Source of the DNA: Arthrobacter horti
GTDB taxonomy: Bacteria; Actinomycetota; Actinomycetes; Actinomycetales; Micrococcaceae
DNA length: 64,000 bases
Direction: 5' to 3'
NCBI RefSeq assembly: GCF_030731045.1
Contig: NZ_JAVALS010000002.1
Span: forward strand, 372,001-436,000
The position numbers and the translations under genes are program-made. Below, in pieces: positions 1 to 10,746 of the stretch; the first letter of the stretch is position 1; every line of letters starts with the position of its first letter. The notes below the pieces were generated by a model. The model saw only the letters and a list, made by a program, of their open reading frames with translations, did no database searches and had not been told where the DNA came from.

Positions 1-2561
<2,561 letters not shown>

Positions 2562-2565
<4 letters not shown>

Positions 2566-3302
2566 TCCGCACCTGGTCGGATGACGTAGCCGACCCCGCG
2601 GACGGTGTGGATCATGGGCGAACGGCCCGCGTCGATCTTCTTGCGCAGGTAGGAGATGTAGAGCTCCACGATGTTGGCCTGACCGCCGAAGTCGTAGTGC
2701 CACACGTTGTCCAGGATCTGGTTCTTGCTCAGCACGCGCCGCGGGTTCTCCATGAGGTACTGCAGGAGGTCGAACTGGGTGGCGGTGAGCTGGATGTCCT
2801 CGCCGGCGCGCCGGACCTCACGGGACTCGGCGTTGAGCACCAGGTCGCCCACCACCAGCTCGGCGGCGGCCTTGGAGGTGGCTCCGGAGCGCTGGACCAG
2901 GCGGTGCAGGCGGAGTGTCAGCTCCTCAAGGCTGAAGGGTTTGGTGACGTAGTCGTCGCCGCCGGAGGCCAGGCCCTCGATGCGGTTCTCCACGCTGTCC
3001 TTGGCCGTGAGGAAGAGCGCGGGCACGCCGGGCAGGAAGGCGCGGATCTTCTGCAGGGCCTCCACACCGTCGAACACGGGCACCATGATGTCCAGGACCA
3101 GCACGTCCGGCTGGAACTCGCGGGCGACCCGCACCGCGGAGGGGCCGTCCTCGGCATACTCCACCTCCCAGCCGCTCAGCTTGAGGCCCATGGCGACGAG
3201 TTCGCGCAGCATGGGTTCGTCATCCAGCACCAGGGCGCGGATGGGCGAGCCATCCGGGCGGCTCAGGCGGGGCAGGGACTGGAGTGAAGGTGGGAGCGAC
3301 AT
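2562..3302 (-). CDS. OmpR/PhoB-family response regulator
   Basis: DNA-binding partner of the downstream kinase, 246 aa. The receiver domain shows the acidic pair in LVLDDEP, the phospho-acceptor Asp in LVLDIMVP and the Lys in VTKPFS. The C-terminal winged helix ends in IHTVRGVGYVIRP. I chose ATG 3302 because GGTGGAG lies 9 nt upstream; an in-frame GTG at 3317 would add five residues. About 200 nt separate it from the divergent membrane-anchored gene at 3506, a shared promoter region and a plausible target of this regulator (inference). Confidence 0.93.
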
Positions 3303-3505
3303 ATCTCCACTCTCCACCCTGCTCTTCGTTTCTGACTAGGCGTTCGCTGTGAGCGCGCTGTGAGGGTACGACGACGGCGGCGGCCGCGCGCCGTCGTCGT
3401 CTCCCGCCGCGTGGCCCGGCCTGATTCACGGTGGGCGCACAGCGTCGGCATAGGCGGGTGGCGGACAGTGGTCGCAGAGCAATCCGTGCCATCCAAGGAA
3501 AGACC

Positions 3506-4363
3506 ATGAACAGCAACCAGCAACCCGCCGAAGACCCCCGCGCACAGAATCCTGGACCGCAGAACCCCGGCGTTCCCGGCCCCGGCGTTCCGGCCCAAGG
3601 GACTCCCGCCCCGGGTACCCAGCCCCAGCCGCCCGTTCCCCCGGCCGCGACGCAGCCACTCCCGTCCTACCAGGGGCAGGGCTCCTACCCGGGCCAGGGT
3701 TCTTACCAGAGCCAGGGTGCCCCGGGCGGTTACCCGCAGCAGCAGCCACCGGCCGGCGGAGTCCCGCGCCCGGCACAGCGTCCCGCCGCGCCCAAGGGCA
3801 AGGGCTGGGCCGGCATGCCGACCGGAGGGAAGGTCGCCATCCTGGCCGGCGCCGGGGTGGTGCTTCTGCTGGCGGGCGGCGGTGGCGGTTTCGCGATCGG
3901 CCATGCGACGGCCGGCCACACGACGCAGGGCCGGCAGCTCCGGCAAGGGAACGGGACCGGTCAGTACCCCGGCTTCGGCCAGGGGCAGGGCACGCCGGGC
4001 GGCGGCTCGGGCCAGCAGGGCGGGACCCGTGGACCGGGCGGCCTTGGAGGCCTGGGCTCCGCACTGCACGGCGAGTTCGTGGTCTCCCAGAACGGCACGT
4101 ACGTGACCATGGTGGAGCAGCGCGGCCAGATCACGGCGGTCTCCAGCACCAGGGTGACGGTGAAGAGCAGCGACGGTTTCGAGCAGAGCTACACGATCAA
4201 CTCGCAGACTGTCACGCGTTCCCAGAGCAGCCTGGCCACCGGACAGACGGTCCAGGTCACGGCCACCAAGGACGGGCTCGTGGCGCAGACGATCCTGCAG
4301 GCCGGCGGCGGAGGGGCGTCGAGCGGGTCCTCGTCGAACGGATCCTCCGGCAACGGTAACTGA
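3506..4363 (+). CDS. membrane-anchored protein with Pro/Gln-rich N-terminus and DUF5666-like C-terminal domain
   Basis: A 285-aa protein of unknown function. The N-terminal ~110 residues are rich in Pro, Gln and Gly with repeated QGSYPGQGSYQSQG-like units. One transmembrane helix follows (about 115-140, Ala/Gly/Val/Leu), then a Gly-rich linker and a beta-rich C-terminal domain (about 190-270; RGQITAVSSTRVTVKSSDG) of the kind found in DUF5666 proteins, then a Ser/Gly tail. The start at 3506 has AAGGAAAG 3 nt upstream. It is divergent from a two-component system, a common arrangement for envelope proteins controlled by that system. Confidence 0.78.
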   Translation: MNSNQQPAEDPRAQNPGPQNPGVPGPGVPAQGTPAPGTQPQPPVPPAATQPLPSYQGQGSYPGQGSYQSQGAPGGYPQQQPPAGGVPRPAQRPAAPKGKGWAGMPTGGKVAILAGAGVVLLLAGGGGGFAIGHATAGHTTQGRQLRQGNGTGQYPGFGQGQGTPGGGSGQQGGTRGPGGLGGLGSALHGEFVVSQNGTYVTMVEQRGQITAVSSTRVTVKSSDGFEQSYTINSQTVTRSQSSLATGQTVQVTATKDGLVAQTILQAGGGGASSGSSSNGSSGNGN

Positions 4364-4385
4364 CCGCTCCAGCGAATATTGGGGG

Positions 4386-4419
4386 AAGGGCCCCGGACGA
4401 TGATCCGTCCGGGGCCCTT
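4386..4419. terminator. bidirectional hairpin terminator
   Basis: Perfect 14-bp stem (4386-4399 with 4406-4419) and a 6-nt loop. It ends the gene finishing at 4363. Before the element inserted it would also have terminated the transglycosylase-like gene on the other strand, because the attachment site lies only 20 nt further on. Confidence 0.85.
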
Positions 4420-4438
4420 GCCATGCCTGAGGCGGTGC

Positions 4439-4465
4439 GGCTCAGTACCAGTTATTGGCGTAGTG
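4439..4465. repeat. attL core (27-bp direct repeat, left copy)
   Basis: Identical over 27 bp to 18340-18366. It reproduces the last codons (HYANNWY) and stop of the transglycosylase-like gene, here as an orphan fragment without the rest of that gene. Base 4466 (c) differs from its counterpart 18367 (g), and 4438 from 18339, which sets the repeat limits. Confidence 0.93.
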
Positions 4466-4842
4466 CAGCGGCATTTTTGAGGGGTGTTGACTGGTGCTGA
4501 AAACCGCTAGATTCTGCGGTTCTCAGCGTTGATCAGTGGCGGCTGAAAGTGGTGGTTTGCGGTCCTGCTGTAGGGAAAATATAGGGAGAGCGGGGCCCCT
4601 GGCCGGCCTGTTCCGGCACGTTTCGTGTGGTTGGTGCTCACACTGTGCGCACAGCAGGCCCATCGAAGGCGCGGAACGTGAGGCCGTTCCAGACCCTTCA
4701 TGGAACAAATCACGACGGCCTGTTGCTACGTGATGCACATGTGGATGCCTGGCCGAGCTCGTGCATCGCTCGATGCGCTAACATGGTTGTCAACGGGCAT
4801 TATACACAGCCTGTGGAAAACTCGATAGGAATTGAGGGGGCA
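4466..4842. other. non-coding left end of the element
   Basis: About 377 nt without a convincing gene; short open frames here lack ribosome sites. It holds the left arm-type integrase site (4569-4592). A TATACA hexamer (near 4801) lies upstream of the peptidase gene without a good -35 partner. After excision this stretch becomes one half of attP. Confidence 0.6.
4569..4592 (+). promoter_or_regulatory. putative integrase arm-type site, left
   Basis: Pattern TGTAGGGA-N5-TAGGGA-n-AGCG. The same pattern, with the same 5-nt gap and orientation, occurs at the other end (18283-18306). A paired motif flanking both core sites is what arm-type sites of lambda-like tyrosine recombinases look like. Function is inferred. 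Confidence 0.6.
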
Positions 4843-5334
4843 ATGAACACGTACTCGGAAGCACGCACCAGGGCGCGTCGCGACGCCGCCGAAGTCCTTG
4901 AAGAGTTTGGCGACCGCCGCCTACCAGTAGATCCAGTCGCCATTGCCCGGGCCATGGGCATACAGTGCTACAGCGCTCAGCTTGGCAGCAACGTCTCCGG
5001 GATGATCCAGCGGGATTCGAGTGGACAGGCCAGCATCTACGTGGATATCGACGACGGACCTCGCCGTAGCCGGTTCACCATCGCTCACGAGCTTGGGCAC
5101 TACGCCGACCATATGTGGCGAGACGGTGACGGAGCGGTTGAGTTTGTGGACAGGCGTGACGGCACGTCAAACGTCAACGAGTTCTACGCCAACGAATTCG
5201 CTGGCTCGTTGCTCATGCCCGAAAGCTCCTTTGCTGCAGCAATCGACTTTGGCATGTCGGACAGCCAGCTCGCAGATCACTTCCAGGTGTCCACGCCGGC
5301 GGTCCGAGTCAGGAAGCAGACGCTCGGCCTGTGA
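4843..5334 (+). CDS. ImmA/IrrE-family metallopeptidase
   Basis: A 163-aa zinc peptidase. The catalytic HELGHYADH motif is near residues 86-94, and the downstream NEFYANEFAGSLLMPE segment supplies the third ligand, as usual in this family. Homologues such as ImmA of ICEBs1 cut XRE-type repressors to trigger excision. Start ATG 4843 follows TTGAGGGGGCA. The stop overlaps the GTG of the next gene by 4 nt (GTGA). The likely substrate is the element's repressor at 16618-17124, which is at the far end in the integrated state but adjacent in the excised circle (inference). Confidence 0.88.
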   Translation: MNTYSEARTRARRDAAEVLEEFGDRRLPVDPVAIARAMGIQCYSAQLGSNVSGMIQRDSSGQASIYVDIDDGPRRSRFTIAHELGHYADHMWRDGDGAVEFVDRRDGTSNVNEFYANEFAGSLLMPESSFAAAIDFGMSDSQLADHFQVSTPAVRVRKQTLGL

Positions 5335-5852
5335 GCAGCCCAGAAACCGCCGCGGAGGAACCCCTAAGCGACCCTTACGCTGATGCACGCGTCAGCCCAA
5401 GTGCTTCGCCGGATGGGATAAGCGTTGCAGATTCCGGGCCAACCGTGGTGGATGCCCGGGGCGACACCACGGTGTCCAGCACGCCACCCACCCCAGCTAC
5501 ACCTTCAAAGCTGGAGAACGGAGCGTTCCTCGAGAAAGACCCGTACCGAGGAAAGCTTCGCAGGCAGCACATTAAAGACCTCAAGGATCGAGCAAAAAAG
5601 CGATCCGAGATGATGAAATGGGCAGTCCGGCTATGCGGGTTCACCGTAGGAATGTCTGCGCTCATCATGCTCCTCTACATGATTTCCCACTGGGGGAAGA
5701 CAGACGGAGCCGTCATGATCAGCTGGTTCGCGTCGGTCGTAGCTCAAATCATCGGCATCGTCTTTGTCATGGCGAACTATCTGTTCCCGAAGGATGATCA
5801 TTCGATGGAGGAGGCCATCAAACACTTCGATGGCGAGATACCCAAGACCTGA
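5331..5852 (+). CDS. two-TM membrane protein coupled to the ImmA-like peptidase
   Basis: A 173-aa protein not recognised as a known family. GTG start inside the stop of the peptidase gene (GTGA). The N-terminal ~65 residues are Ser/Thr/Pro-rich and probably disordered, a basic segment follows (YRGKLRRQHIKDLKDRAKKR), then two hydrophobic helices (about 93-118 and 128-150) and a short acidic tail. Coupling to a repressor peptidase at an element end suggests an induction sensor, superinfection exclusion or anti-phage role; sequence alone does not choose between them. A strong hairpin follows immediately. Confidence 0.75.
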   Translation: MSSPETAAEEPLSDPYADARVSPSASPDGISVADSGPTVVDARGDTTVSSTPPTPATPSKLENGAFLEKDPYRGKLRRQHIKDLKDRAKKRSEMMKWAVRLCGFTVGMSALIMLLYMISHWGKTDGAVMISWFASVVAQIIGIVFVMANYLFPKDDHSMEEAIKHFDGEIPKT

Positions 5853-5854
5853 AA

Positions 5855-5884
5855 GAGGCGCCCTACCCTTGGGTGGGGCGCCTC
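5855..5884. terminator. hairpin terminator
   Basis: Perfect 14-nt inverted repeat (5855-5868 and 5871-5884) starting 3 nt after the stop of the membrane protein gene. It may also serve the small minus-strand gene that ends at 5893. Confidence 0.85.
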
Positions 5885-5892
5885 AGTTGTTC

Positions 5893-6069
5893 CTAGGCTG
5901 CGTCGGACGGGACCGAAATGACGCTCACCCAGGTCCCGTGGACAGAGCATCGGAGGACGGCGAGCGCGGCACCGGTCGCAACTGAGTCGTCAGGCCACTC
6001 TTCGCGAGGAACGACTTGAAGGTTGTCGCCATTGCCGCAGGCCTTGCACGCGGCTGAGAGGTTTTCCAT
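5893..6069 (-). CDS. small Cys-containing protein (possible zinc ribbon)
   Basis: A 58-aa open frame starting MENLSAACKACGNGDN. It has a CxxC pair near residues 8-11 and a C-x-x-H pair (CSVH) near residue 44, a plausible metal site. No clear ribosome site precedes the ATG, so the gene is tentative. It lies between the left-end peptidase module and the membrane protein at 6178. Confidence 0.38.
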   Translation of the reverse strand: MENLSAACKACGNGDNLQVVPREEWPDDSVATGAALAVLRCSVHGTWVSVISVPSDAA

Positions 6070-6177
6070 AGCCCAAAGGTACGCCAGCCACCGCCCCGAA
6101 ACCACGCACTCGAGCCTGGCACAGATGTCTGCACCTGGGCGTACGATCCGTGGCAGGAGATGTCTCAGGGGGTTGTG

Positions 6178-6543
6178 ATGGGGTTGTTGACGACGCGGCA
6201 GAAGCAAGGCCTGATCGGTCGGGTATTCCTCGGCGCCCTGATCATCTTCCCGCTGGCTCTTCCTTGGAATGTGTTCGGTGAGACAGCACCGTGGTTGGCG
6301 TGGACGCTGATGATCCTCGAGCTCCTGGTCTACACTGCCGTGATCGTGTGGTGGTGGAACTTCAAGGAGCGCGGCGGGCTTGACGGTGTCGCCAGACGCC
6401 GCGCTGCCGCCCGTGTGGGCACTGCCCGGGACACGGACGCACGGACAGCCCTGGAGGCGGAATTAGCCCGCCACAGGGCCGCAGCAGCGGCACGAGAAGC
6501 GGAACTTCTGCGCCGCCTCCGCGAACACAACCCCGACGCCTAG
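6178..6543 (+). CDS. small two-TM membrane protein with Ala/Arg-rich coiled tail
   Basis: A 121-aa unknown protein. Two hydrophobic segments (about 13-32 and 38-62, the latter ending VIVWWW) are followed by a charged Ala/Arg/Glu helix that should form a cytoplasmic coiled coil. Start 6178 was chosen because AGGGGG lies 6 nt upstream; ATG 6160 has its GGAG directly abutting it. The stop overlaps the convergent HTH gene by 4 nt. Small membrane proteins at prophage ends often act in exclusion or lysis, but nothing here proves that. Confidence 0.65.
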   Translation: MGLLTTRQKQGLIGRVFLGALIIFPLALPWNVFGETAPWLAWTLMILELLVYTAVIVWWWNFKERGGLDGVARRRAAARVGTARDTDARTALEAELARHRAAAAAREAELLRRLREHNPDA

Positions 6544-6752
6544 CCGGCGGCGCGGGGTTGGGTCTGCCGGTACCGGTCGACGTCCTTCTCAGGGATCCTG
6601 ATCGGGGAGTTCCGGGATCCACGGCCGGCCTTGTATGCGTTCGGGAACCTTCCGATACGGACCAGGTCACCGATCGTGTCCGCAGACTGGCCAGTCATCT
6701 CCGCCACTTCCTTGATGGACAGGTCACGTTCTAGTGGTTTCCTTTGCGCCAT
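6540..6752 (-). CDS. small helix-turn-helix protein (MerR/excisionase-like)
   Basis: A 70-aa protein: DLSIKEVAEMTGQSADTIGDLVRIGRFPNAYK is a winged-HTH helix pair of the AlpA/excisionase type, followed by IPEKDVDRYR, the usual C-terminal strand and helix. AAGGTGG lies 4 nt before ATG 6752. It is the last gene of the leftward operon, 79 nt after the tape measure gene. A second set of excisionase-like proteins sits at the promoter end, so this one may have a different regulatory task. Confidence 0.72.
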   Translation of the reverse strand: MAQRKPLERDLSIKEVAEMTGQSADTIGDLVRIGRFPNAYKAGRGSRNSPIRIPEKDVDRYRQTQPRAAG

Positions 6753-6831
6753 GCCGCCACCTTCCAATCCACGCCGCTTGAGTGCATAAGAATGCTCCTG
6801 CACTGCGCTGATGTCCAGGGCCAGCACCGAG

Positions 6832-9657
6832 TCACGGCCACACGGCACCTCCAGCACTGGCATCACGGTTCGCCCTGTCCACAGCCCGGGCAATGACCCG
6901 GCCATCGAGGCTGATCGCTACCTGGATTGCCCGGATCGCGGCTTCCAGCCGCGCGATGCTGTTCGGATCGATCGTCGCCACACCTGGCGCGCCACCTCCC
7001 ATCTGGGGTAGTGCGCCGTGCTGATTGATGTACTCCAACACTCCCGGGAACCGACCCCGCATCGCCGATGCGGCCGGTTGCCGGACGACGAACTCGCTGG
7101 GCGTCAGCCACGTCGGGACCGTGTCCGTCCCTCTCGGGCTGCCCGGGAATCCACCACCGGTCGCACGGTACTCCGGAGCCATGACAGTGCCGCCGGTCGC
7201 CCAATGCTGGGGAACCAGGCCGCCTGTGGCCTCACCCCCGGCCAGGGACCCATTGGCCCGTCCTCCGATCGATGATCCGGTGCCGACGGGGTTGCCGTCG
7301 GTGACGGTGGAGATGTGAACGACGCGGTCCTGGATCGCGGCCAGGTGAGCTTGGAAACTGGCCAGGTTCGCGAGGGCCTCGGCTGCATCCACTGCGAGTT
7401 TCGTCTTCGGGACGTCCTTGGGGATCTTGTAGATCTCGTCGATGTAGGACTCGACGGCCTTCCGGTCGATCCCGTGCGCCTCCGCATTGTCGAGGATCTT
7501 CTTCCGCAGCTCCTGGTAATCCGAGACCATGTTGTCCGTGGTCCCGGAGATTTTCGCGTTCGCGACGATAACGTTCTCAGCGGCCTGGACCTGCCCGTTG
7601 AGTTGCCCGCGCAGCGCCACCGACGCGGCGGACATGTCGTGGATGCTGGTGGTGGTGAAGACGATGTGCTTGCCGGTCGTGTTGTAGTGAGTGCCCATGT
7701 TCGTCAGCTGAGAATCCAGGCTGTTCTGGGCCTGGGCGGCTGACAGTGCATCGCCGTTCAGCGCGTCGAGGGCCTGTTTCAGCAGGCCGGCAGCGTCGTT
7801 CTGGTACTGCATCGCCGCGGTCGCCAGGTCGGTCTGCTGCTTCGTCTTCGCCTGGGCTTCCTGGGCTGCGTCCAGGGCCGTCGTCGTGGTCCCCAGGGCC
7901 GTTGCCAGGTCACGCTGCTTGATCTGCTGCCCGGTCAAGGCCGTGGAGCTTTGCTCTGCGGCCTCGTTGCCGTCCTTGATCGCCTGGACCTGGTCTGAGA
8001 ACGACTTCGTGTTGGAGTCCACCCACCGGCCAACGTCCACGGCGCCCTTCTGGATGTCGTTCAGGGCCCGGTGGTAGCCGACGGCCCCGGTCGTGGTGCC
8101 ACGCATCGGGCCGAGGGATCCGTCGAGGGCCTTGTTGACCTTGTCTATGGCCCCGGGCACTTTCAGGACGTAGTCGGTGAGGTCCCGGTACGTCAGGCCC
8201 AGGGCTGCGGCTTTGTCCTTCAACCCGGACTGGGCGACAGCTGTGGCGACGCTCTTCCGCACGCCCTCGTCCACGGCACCGTTCGTTCGTTCGAGCTCGG
8301 CCCGGTAGTTCGCCTGGTTCAGGGTTGCGTCCTTGGTGTTCGCGGATGCGACGACGATCCCTGCCGCGAGGGCTGTGACCGCGGCCAGCAGGGCACCGAT
8401 GATCGGGACGGCGAGGTTCGAGGAGATCCCCAGGACCGTCACCTCGCTCGCGGCCATACCAGACGCGACACCGAACGCCGCGACGGCGGCCCGGGCCAGG
8501 GTCAGCCCGGTCGAGAGACTGGTCGAAGCGACCACGATCCCGGCGAGGACCGGCAGGGGGAAGCCGTTCAGGATGTGTGCCAGGGCGCCGATGCTGTCCA
8601 GGACGACGGGACCCATCGGGGAAAGGGCGGCGATGATCCGGCCGGCGAGGGTGACGAGCTCGCCGAAGTCGTGGGCCACGTGGGGCAGGTTCGTGACGGC
8701 GTAGGTCACGAACTCCTGGAAACCTTCGCTCCGGGACACGTGGTTGAGCCAGGTGGCGAGGTCCTTGATGGAGTACGCGCCGGCACGGGTGAGGGGGTCG
8801 AGGCGTTCCAGCCCAGTGAGGAGCGCAGAGAGGGTGATGGACCCGGCCTGGCCAAGCTCATGCGACATGTCCCCGGTGAGCCGGTTCAGGTACGGCATGT
8901 GGGCGTTCAGGATCGAGACGCTGGAGTCGAAGTACTTCAGCATCTCCACGGCGCCCGTATGAGACAGCTGGTCGAGATCCGACTTCATGACCGCCAGTCC
9001 GGCGGAGTAGCGGGCACCGACAGCGGTCCCGGCCTGCATCTCGTTCCGGATACCCAGCACGGCCAGGACCCCGGCACCACCCATCGCACCGAGAGCTGCC
9101 GTGTACCCGACGGCCGCGGCCGCTGCCGTGCCCAGGACACCGACGAGGGCCGGCGACGCGGCGACGATGCCCTGAATCGCCGAATACTGGGCCTTCTTCA
9201 GGTCGGTGCTCTTCTTAGTGCTCTCAGACTCGGCGTCCTGCGCCTTGCGGACGGCGTCCTTCGCGGCGGCGACCTTCTGCTCCGCCGCGGTCACCTGGTC
9301 TTCCGTCTTGAGGTACTGCTGATAGGCGCGGTCAGCGGCCAACACGGCCTTCTCGACCTGGGCTTCAGTCGCTGACGCCTTCTTCCGGACGGCGTCCGCA
9401 TCATTCGCGACCAGCGTGTGCCGACGCTCCGCGAGGCTTCGGGCTTCCTGGGCCGTGGCGAGACGCTTCTCGGCCGTTTCCAGTGCGGACAGCTCCGCAG
9501 CGGCCTTCCCTGTCTCGGCATCCACCCGGATCCGAATGTCTTTGCCGAGTTCCTTCGCGGTTGCCTTCGCCTCTTTGGCCTTGCGTTCGTACTCGTCGAT
9601 GTCGAGGCTGAGGCGCGCGTCGATGCTGCCCGCGGTGGTGGGGCCTTCAGTGGTCAT
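6832..9657 (-). CDS. phage tail tape measure protein
   Basis: A 941-aa protein that would set the length of a siphovirus tail and enter the host membrane with the DNA. The N-terminal ~160 residues are Ala/Lys/Glu coiled coil (AETAEKRLATAQEARSL type heptads). Long hydrophobic stretches follow near 160-215 and 340-440, then more coiled coil. The end is the Gly-rich GGTVMAPEYRATGGGFPGS and PTWLTPSEFVVRQPAA segment seen at tape measure C-termini. Start ATG 9657 has GAGGAGG 5 nt upstream; 12 extra upstream codons were dropped. By the usual ~1.5 angstrom per residue it would specify a tail of about 140 nm. No other tail tube or baseplate gene is present. Confidence 0.9.
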   Translation of the reverse strand: MTTEGPTTAGSIDARLSLDIDEYERKAKEAKATAKELGKDIRIRVDAETGKAAAELSALETAEKRLATAQEARSLAERRHTLVANDADAVRKKASATEAQVEKAVLAADRAYQQYLKTEDQVTAAEQKVAAAKDAVRKAQDAESESTKKSTDLKKAQYSAIQGIVAASPALVGVLGTAAAAAVGYTAALGAMGGAGVLAVLGIRNEMQAGTAVGARYSAGLAVMKSDLDQLSHTGAVEMLKYFDSSVSILNAHMPYLNRLTGDMSHELGQAGSITLSALLTGLERLDPLTRAGAYSIKDLATWLNHVSRSEGFQEFVTYAVTNLPHVAHDFGELVTLAGRIIAALSPMGPVVLDSIGALAHILNGFPLPVLAGIVVASTSLSTGLTLARAAVAAFGVASGMAASEVTVLGISSNLAVPIIGALLAAVTALAAGIVVASANTKDATLNQANYRAELERTNGAVDEGVRKSVATAVAQSGLKDKAAALGLTYRDLTDYVLKVPGAIDKVNKALDGSLGPMRGTTTGAVGYHRALNDIQKGAVDVGRWVDSNTKSFSDQVQAIKDGNEAAEQSSTALTGQQIKQRDLATALGTTTTALDAAQEAQAKTKQQTDLATAAMQYQNDAAGLLKQALDALNGDALSAAQAQNSLDSQLTNMGTHYNTTGKHIVFTTTSIHDMSAASVALRGQLNGQVQAAENVIVANAKISGTTDNMVSDYQELRKKILDNAEAHGIDRKAVESYIDEIYKIPKDVPKTKLAVDAAEALANLASFQAHLAAIQDRVVHISTVTDGNPVGTGSSIGGRANGSLAGGEATGGLVPQHWATGGTVMAPEYRATGGGFPGSPRGTDTVPTWLTPSEFVVRQPAASAMRGRFPGVLEYINQHGALPQMGGGAPGVATIDPNSIARLEAAIRAIQVAISLDGRVIARAVDRANRDASAGGAVWP

Positions 9658-9730
9658 GGTGGCCTCCTCGGACGCCGGTTGTGAGCGGATCAAGGATCAG
9701 CTGGCCGGCCTGTGACCTGCTGAAACACTC

Positions 9731-9755
9731 GGCGTGCGCACGATGTGCGCACGCC
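9731..9755. terminator. hairpin between gp10-like and tape measure genes
   Basis: Perfect 11-bp stem (9731-9741, 9745-9755) with a 3-nt loop in the 108-nt gap before the tape measure gene. No U-tract follows on the coding strand, so it may attenuate rather than stop transcription, or protect a processed mRNA end. Confidence 0.5.
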
Positions 9756-9765
9756 CTGACAGTGG

Positions 9766-10101
9766 TTAGTCGAAGCACTCGCCCAGCTCCTGCGCCAGGA
9801 TCCCGACAACGGTGTCCGACTCGGACACCACGGAGTTCAGGAGGTAGAGCGCTTCGCCCTCTTCATGCTTCAGGTCCAGCTCATAGTGCTGGTATCGGGC
9901 GTAGGGGCCTGGAAAGTAGACGGATGCACCCATGGGTGCGGGGATCGTTTCGGCGCTGTCGCGGAGGTTGCCGGTCTCGATCGGGGTCCGGTCCACGGCG
10001 ACCTGCCGCAGATGCTCCATGGCCTTGAACGACGCCTCAGGAGCTTTCGCCCGGATCCGGTTCAGGATGTCGTCCAGGTGGCCTGAGAGGTTCTCACCCA
10101 T
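9766..10101 (-). CDS. HK97 gp10-like minor phage structural protein
   Basis: A 111-aa protein. The segment AVDRTPIETGNLRDSAETIP (residues 35-54), followed by a Tyr-rich PGPYARYQHYELD stretch, is the recognisable signature of HK97 gp10-like tail-completion/connector proteins. Start ATG 10101 overlaps the previous gene by 8 nt. In complete siphophages this family lies between head-connector genes and the major tail protein; here it directly precedes the tape measure gene with no tail tube gene between. Confidence 0.7.
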   Translation of the reverse strand: MGENLSGHLDDILNRIRAKAPEASFKAMEHLRQVAVDRTPIETGNLRDSAETIPAPMGASVYFPGPYARYQHYELDLKHEEGEALYLLNSVVSESDTVVGILAQELGECFD

Positions 10102-10453
10102 CAGAGCCCTCCACGGCCGCGGCCGGTGTGGGGTTCAGGTGCTTGTCCAGGACCGCTGTGAACAGTTCTGGGTCGGCCCACGCCTTCTCGGAGGCCTCGC
10201 GACCGTAGAACCAGTCCACGAACGCGACGAGCGCAACCTTGGTGATCGCCTCGAGGGAGATGCCGTGGCGGAACATCTCCTCCCCCACCTCGCCCAGGAA
10301 CGCGGCAGTAAGTTCGGCCTCGGTCATGCCTGTGACGATGCGTTCCCGGAGCGCCGCGGATTCCTCGGCTGTCATGGTCGGGAGCGTGAATTCCTGGCCG
10401 CGCATGGTCAGGACGATCGGGCCGAGGATGTCCTCGAGGGGTGCGAAGCTCAT
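10094..10453 (-). CDS. tail assembly chaperone-like protein
   Basis: A 119-aa protein, MSFAPLEDILGPIVLTMRG at the start, with a mostly alpha-helical remainder. The opening (short strand, GxxFTLP, then helices) and the position just upstream of tape measure resemble the tail assembly chaperones of actinobacteriophages (DUF7426 type). That is a similarity of style and position, not a proven match. No slippery sequence producing a G/GT-type fusion was identified. ATGA overlap with the preceding gene. Confidence 0.5.
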   Translation of the reverse strand: MSFAPLEDILGPIVLTMRGQEFTLPTMTAEESAALRERIVTGMTEAELTAAFLGEVGEEMFRHGISLEAITKVALVAFVDWFYGREASEKAWADPELFTAVLDKHLNPTPAAAVEGSDG

Positions 10454-10746
10454 CCGTGTCCGTCCGTCCCGGAACCACGGCCCTTGGCGTAGAGCACGAA
10501 GTTGACCAGCTCGTACATCTGCCGATCCCGCTGCTTGAGGTTCTCCAGCATGTCATCCAGCGACGGGGTGGGCTGCAGCTCGTCGGTAACGGTCATCTGG
10601 TCCGGGACGATGCGGCCCTCGGCCTGCGCTGCGAGGATGTCGTCAACGATTCGGCCGGCCCGGGCGGCGTCGAGGATCGCCGGCGCATTCGCCGCGTAGA
10701 AGTCCGGGTCTCGGAGCTGAGACCGGCTGAACGTCTGGTCACTCAC
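10450..10746 (-). CDS. hypothetical phage-type protein
   Basis: A 98-aa unknown protein. GTG start (10746) inside the previous stop (GTGA) and ATGA overlap with the next gene, so its translation is coupled on both sides. Helical and acidic; the DPDFYAANAPAILDAARAGRI region reads like the N-termini of scaffold or connector-associated proteins of actinophages, but I cannot assign a function. Confidence 0.62.
   Translation of the reverse strand: MSDQTFSRSQLRDPDFYAANAPAILDAARAGRIVDDILAAQAEGRIVPDQMTVTDELQPTPSLDDMLENLKQRDRQMYELVNFVLYAKGRGSGTDGHG

Noticed and set aside
4627..4842. N-terminal extension of the ImmA-like protein
   Set aside because: In-frame codons exist, but they have no protein-like composition and the ATG at 4843 has a strong ribosome site.
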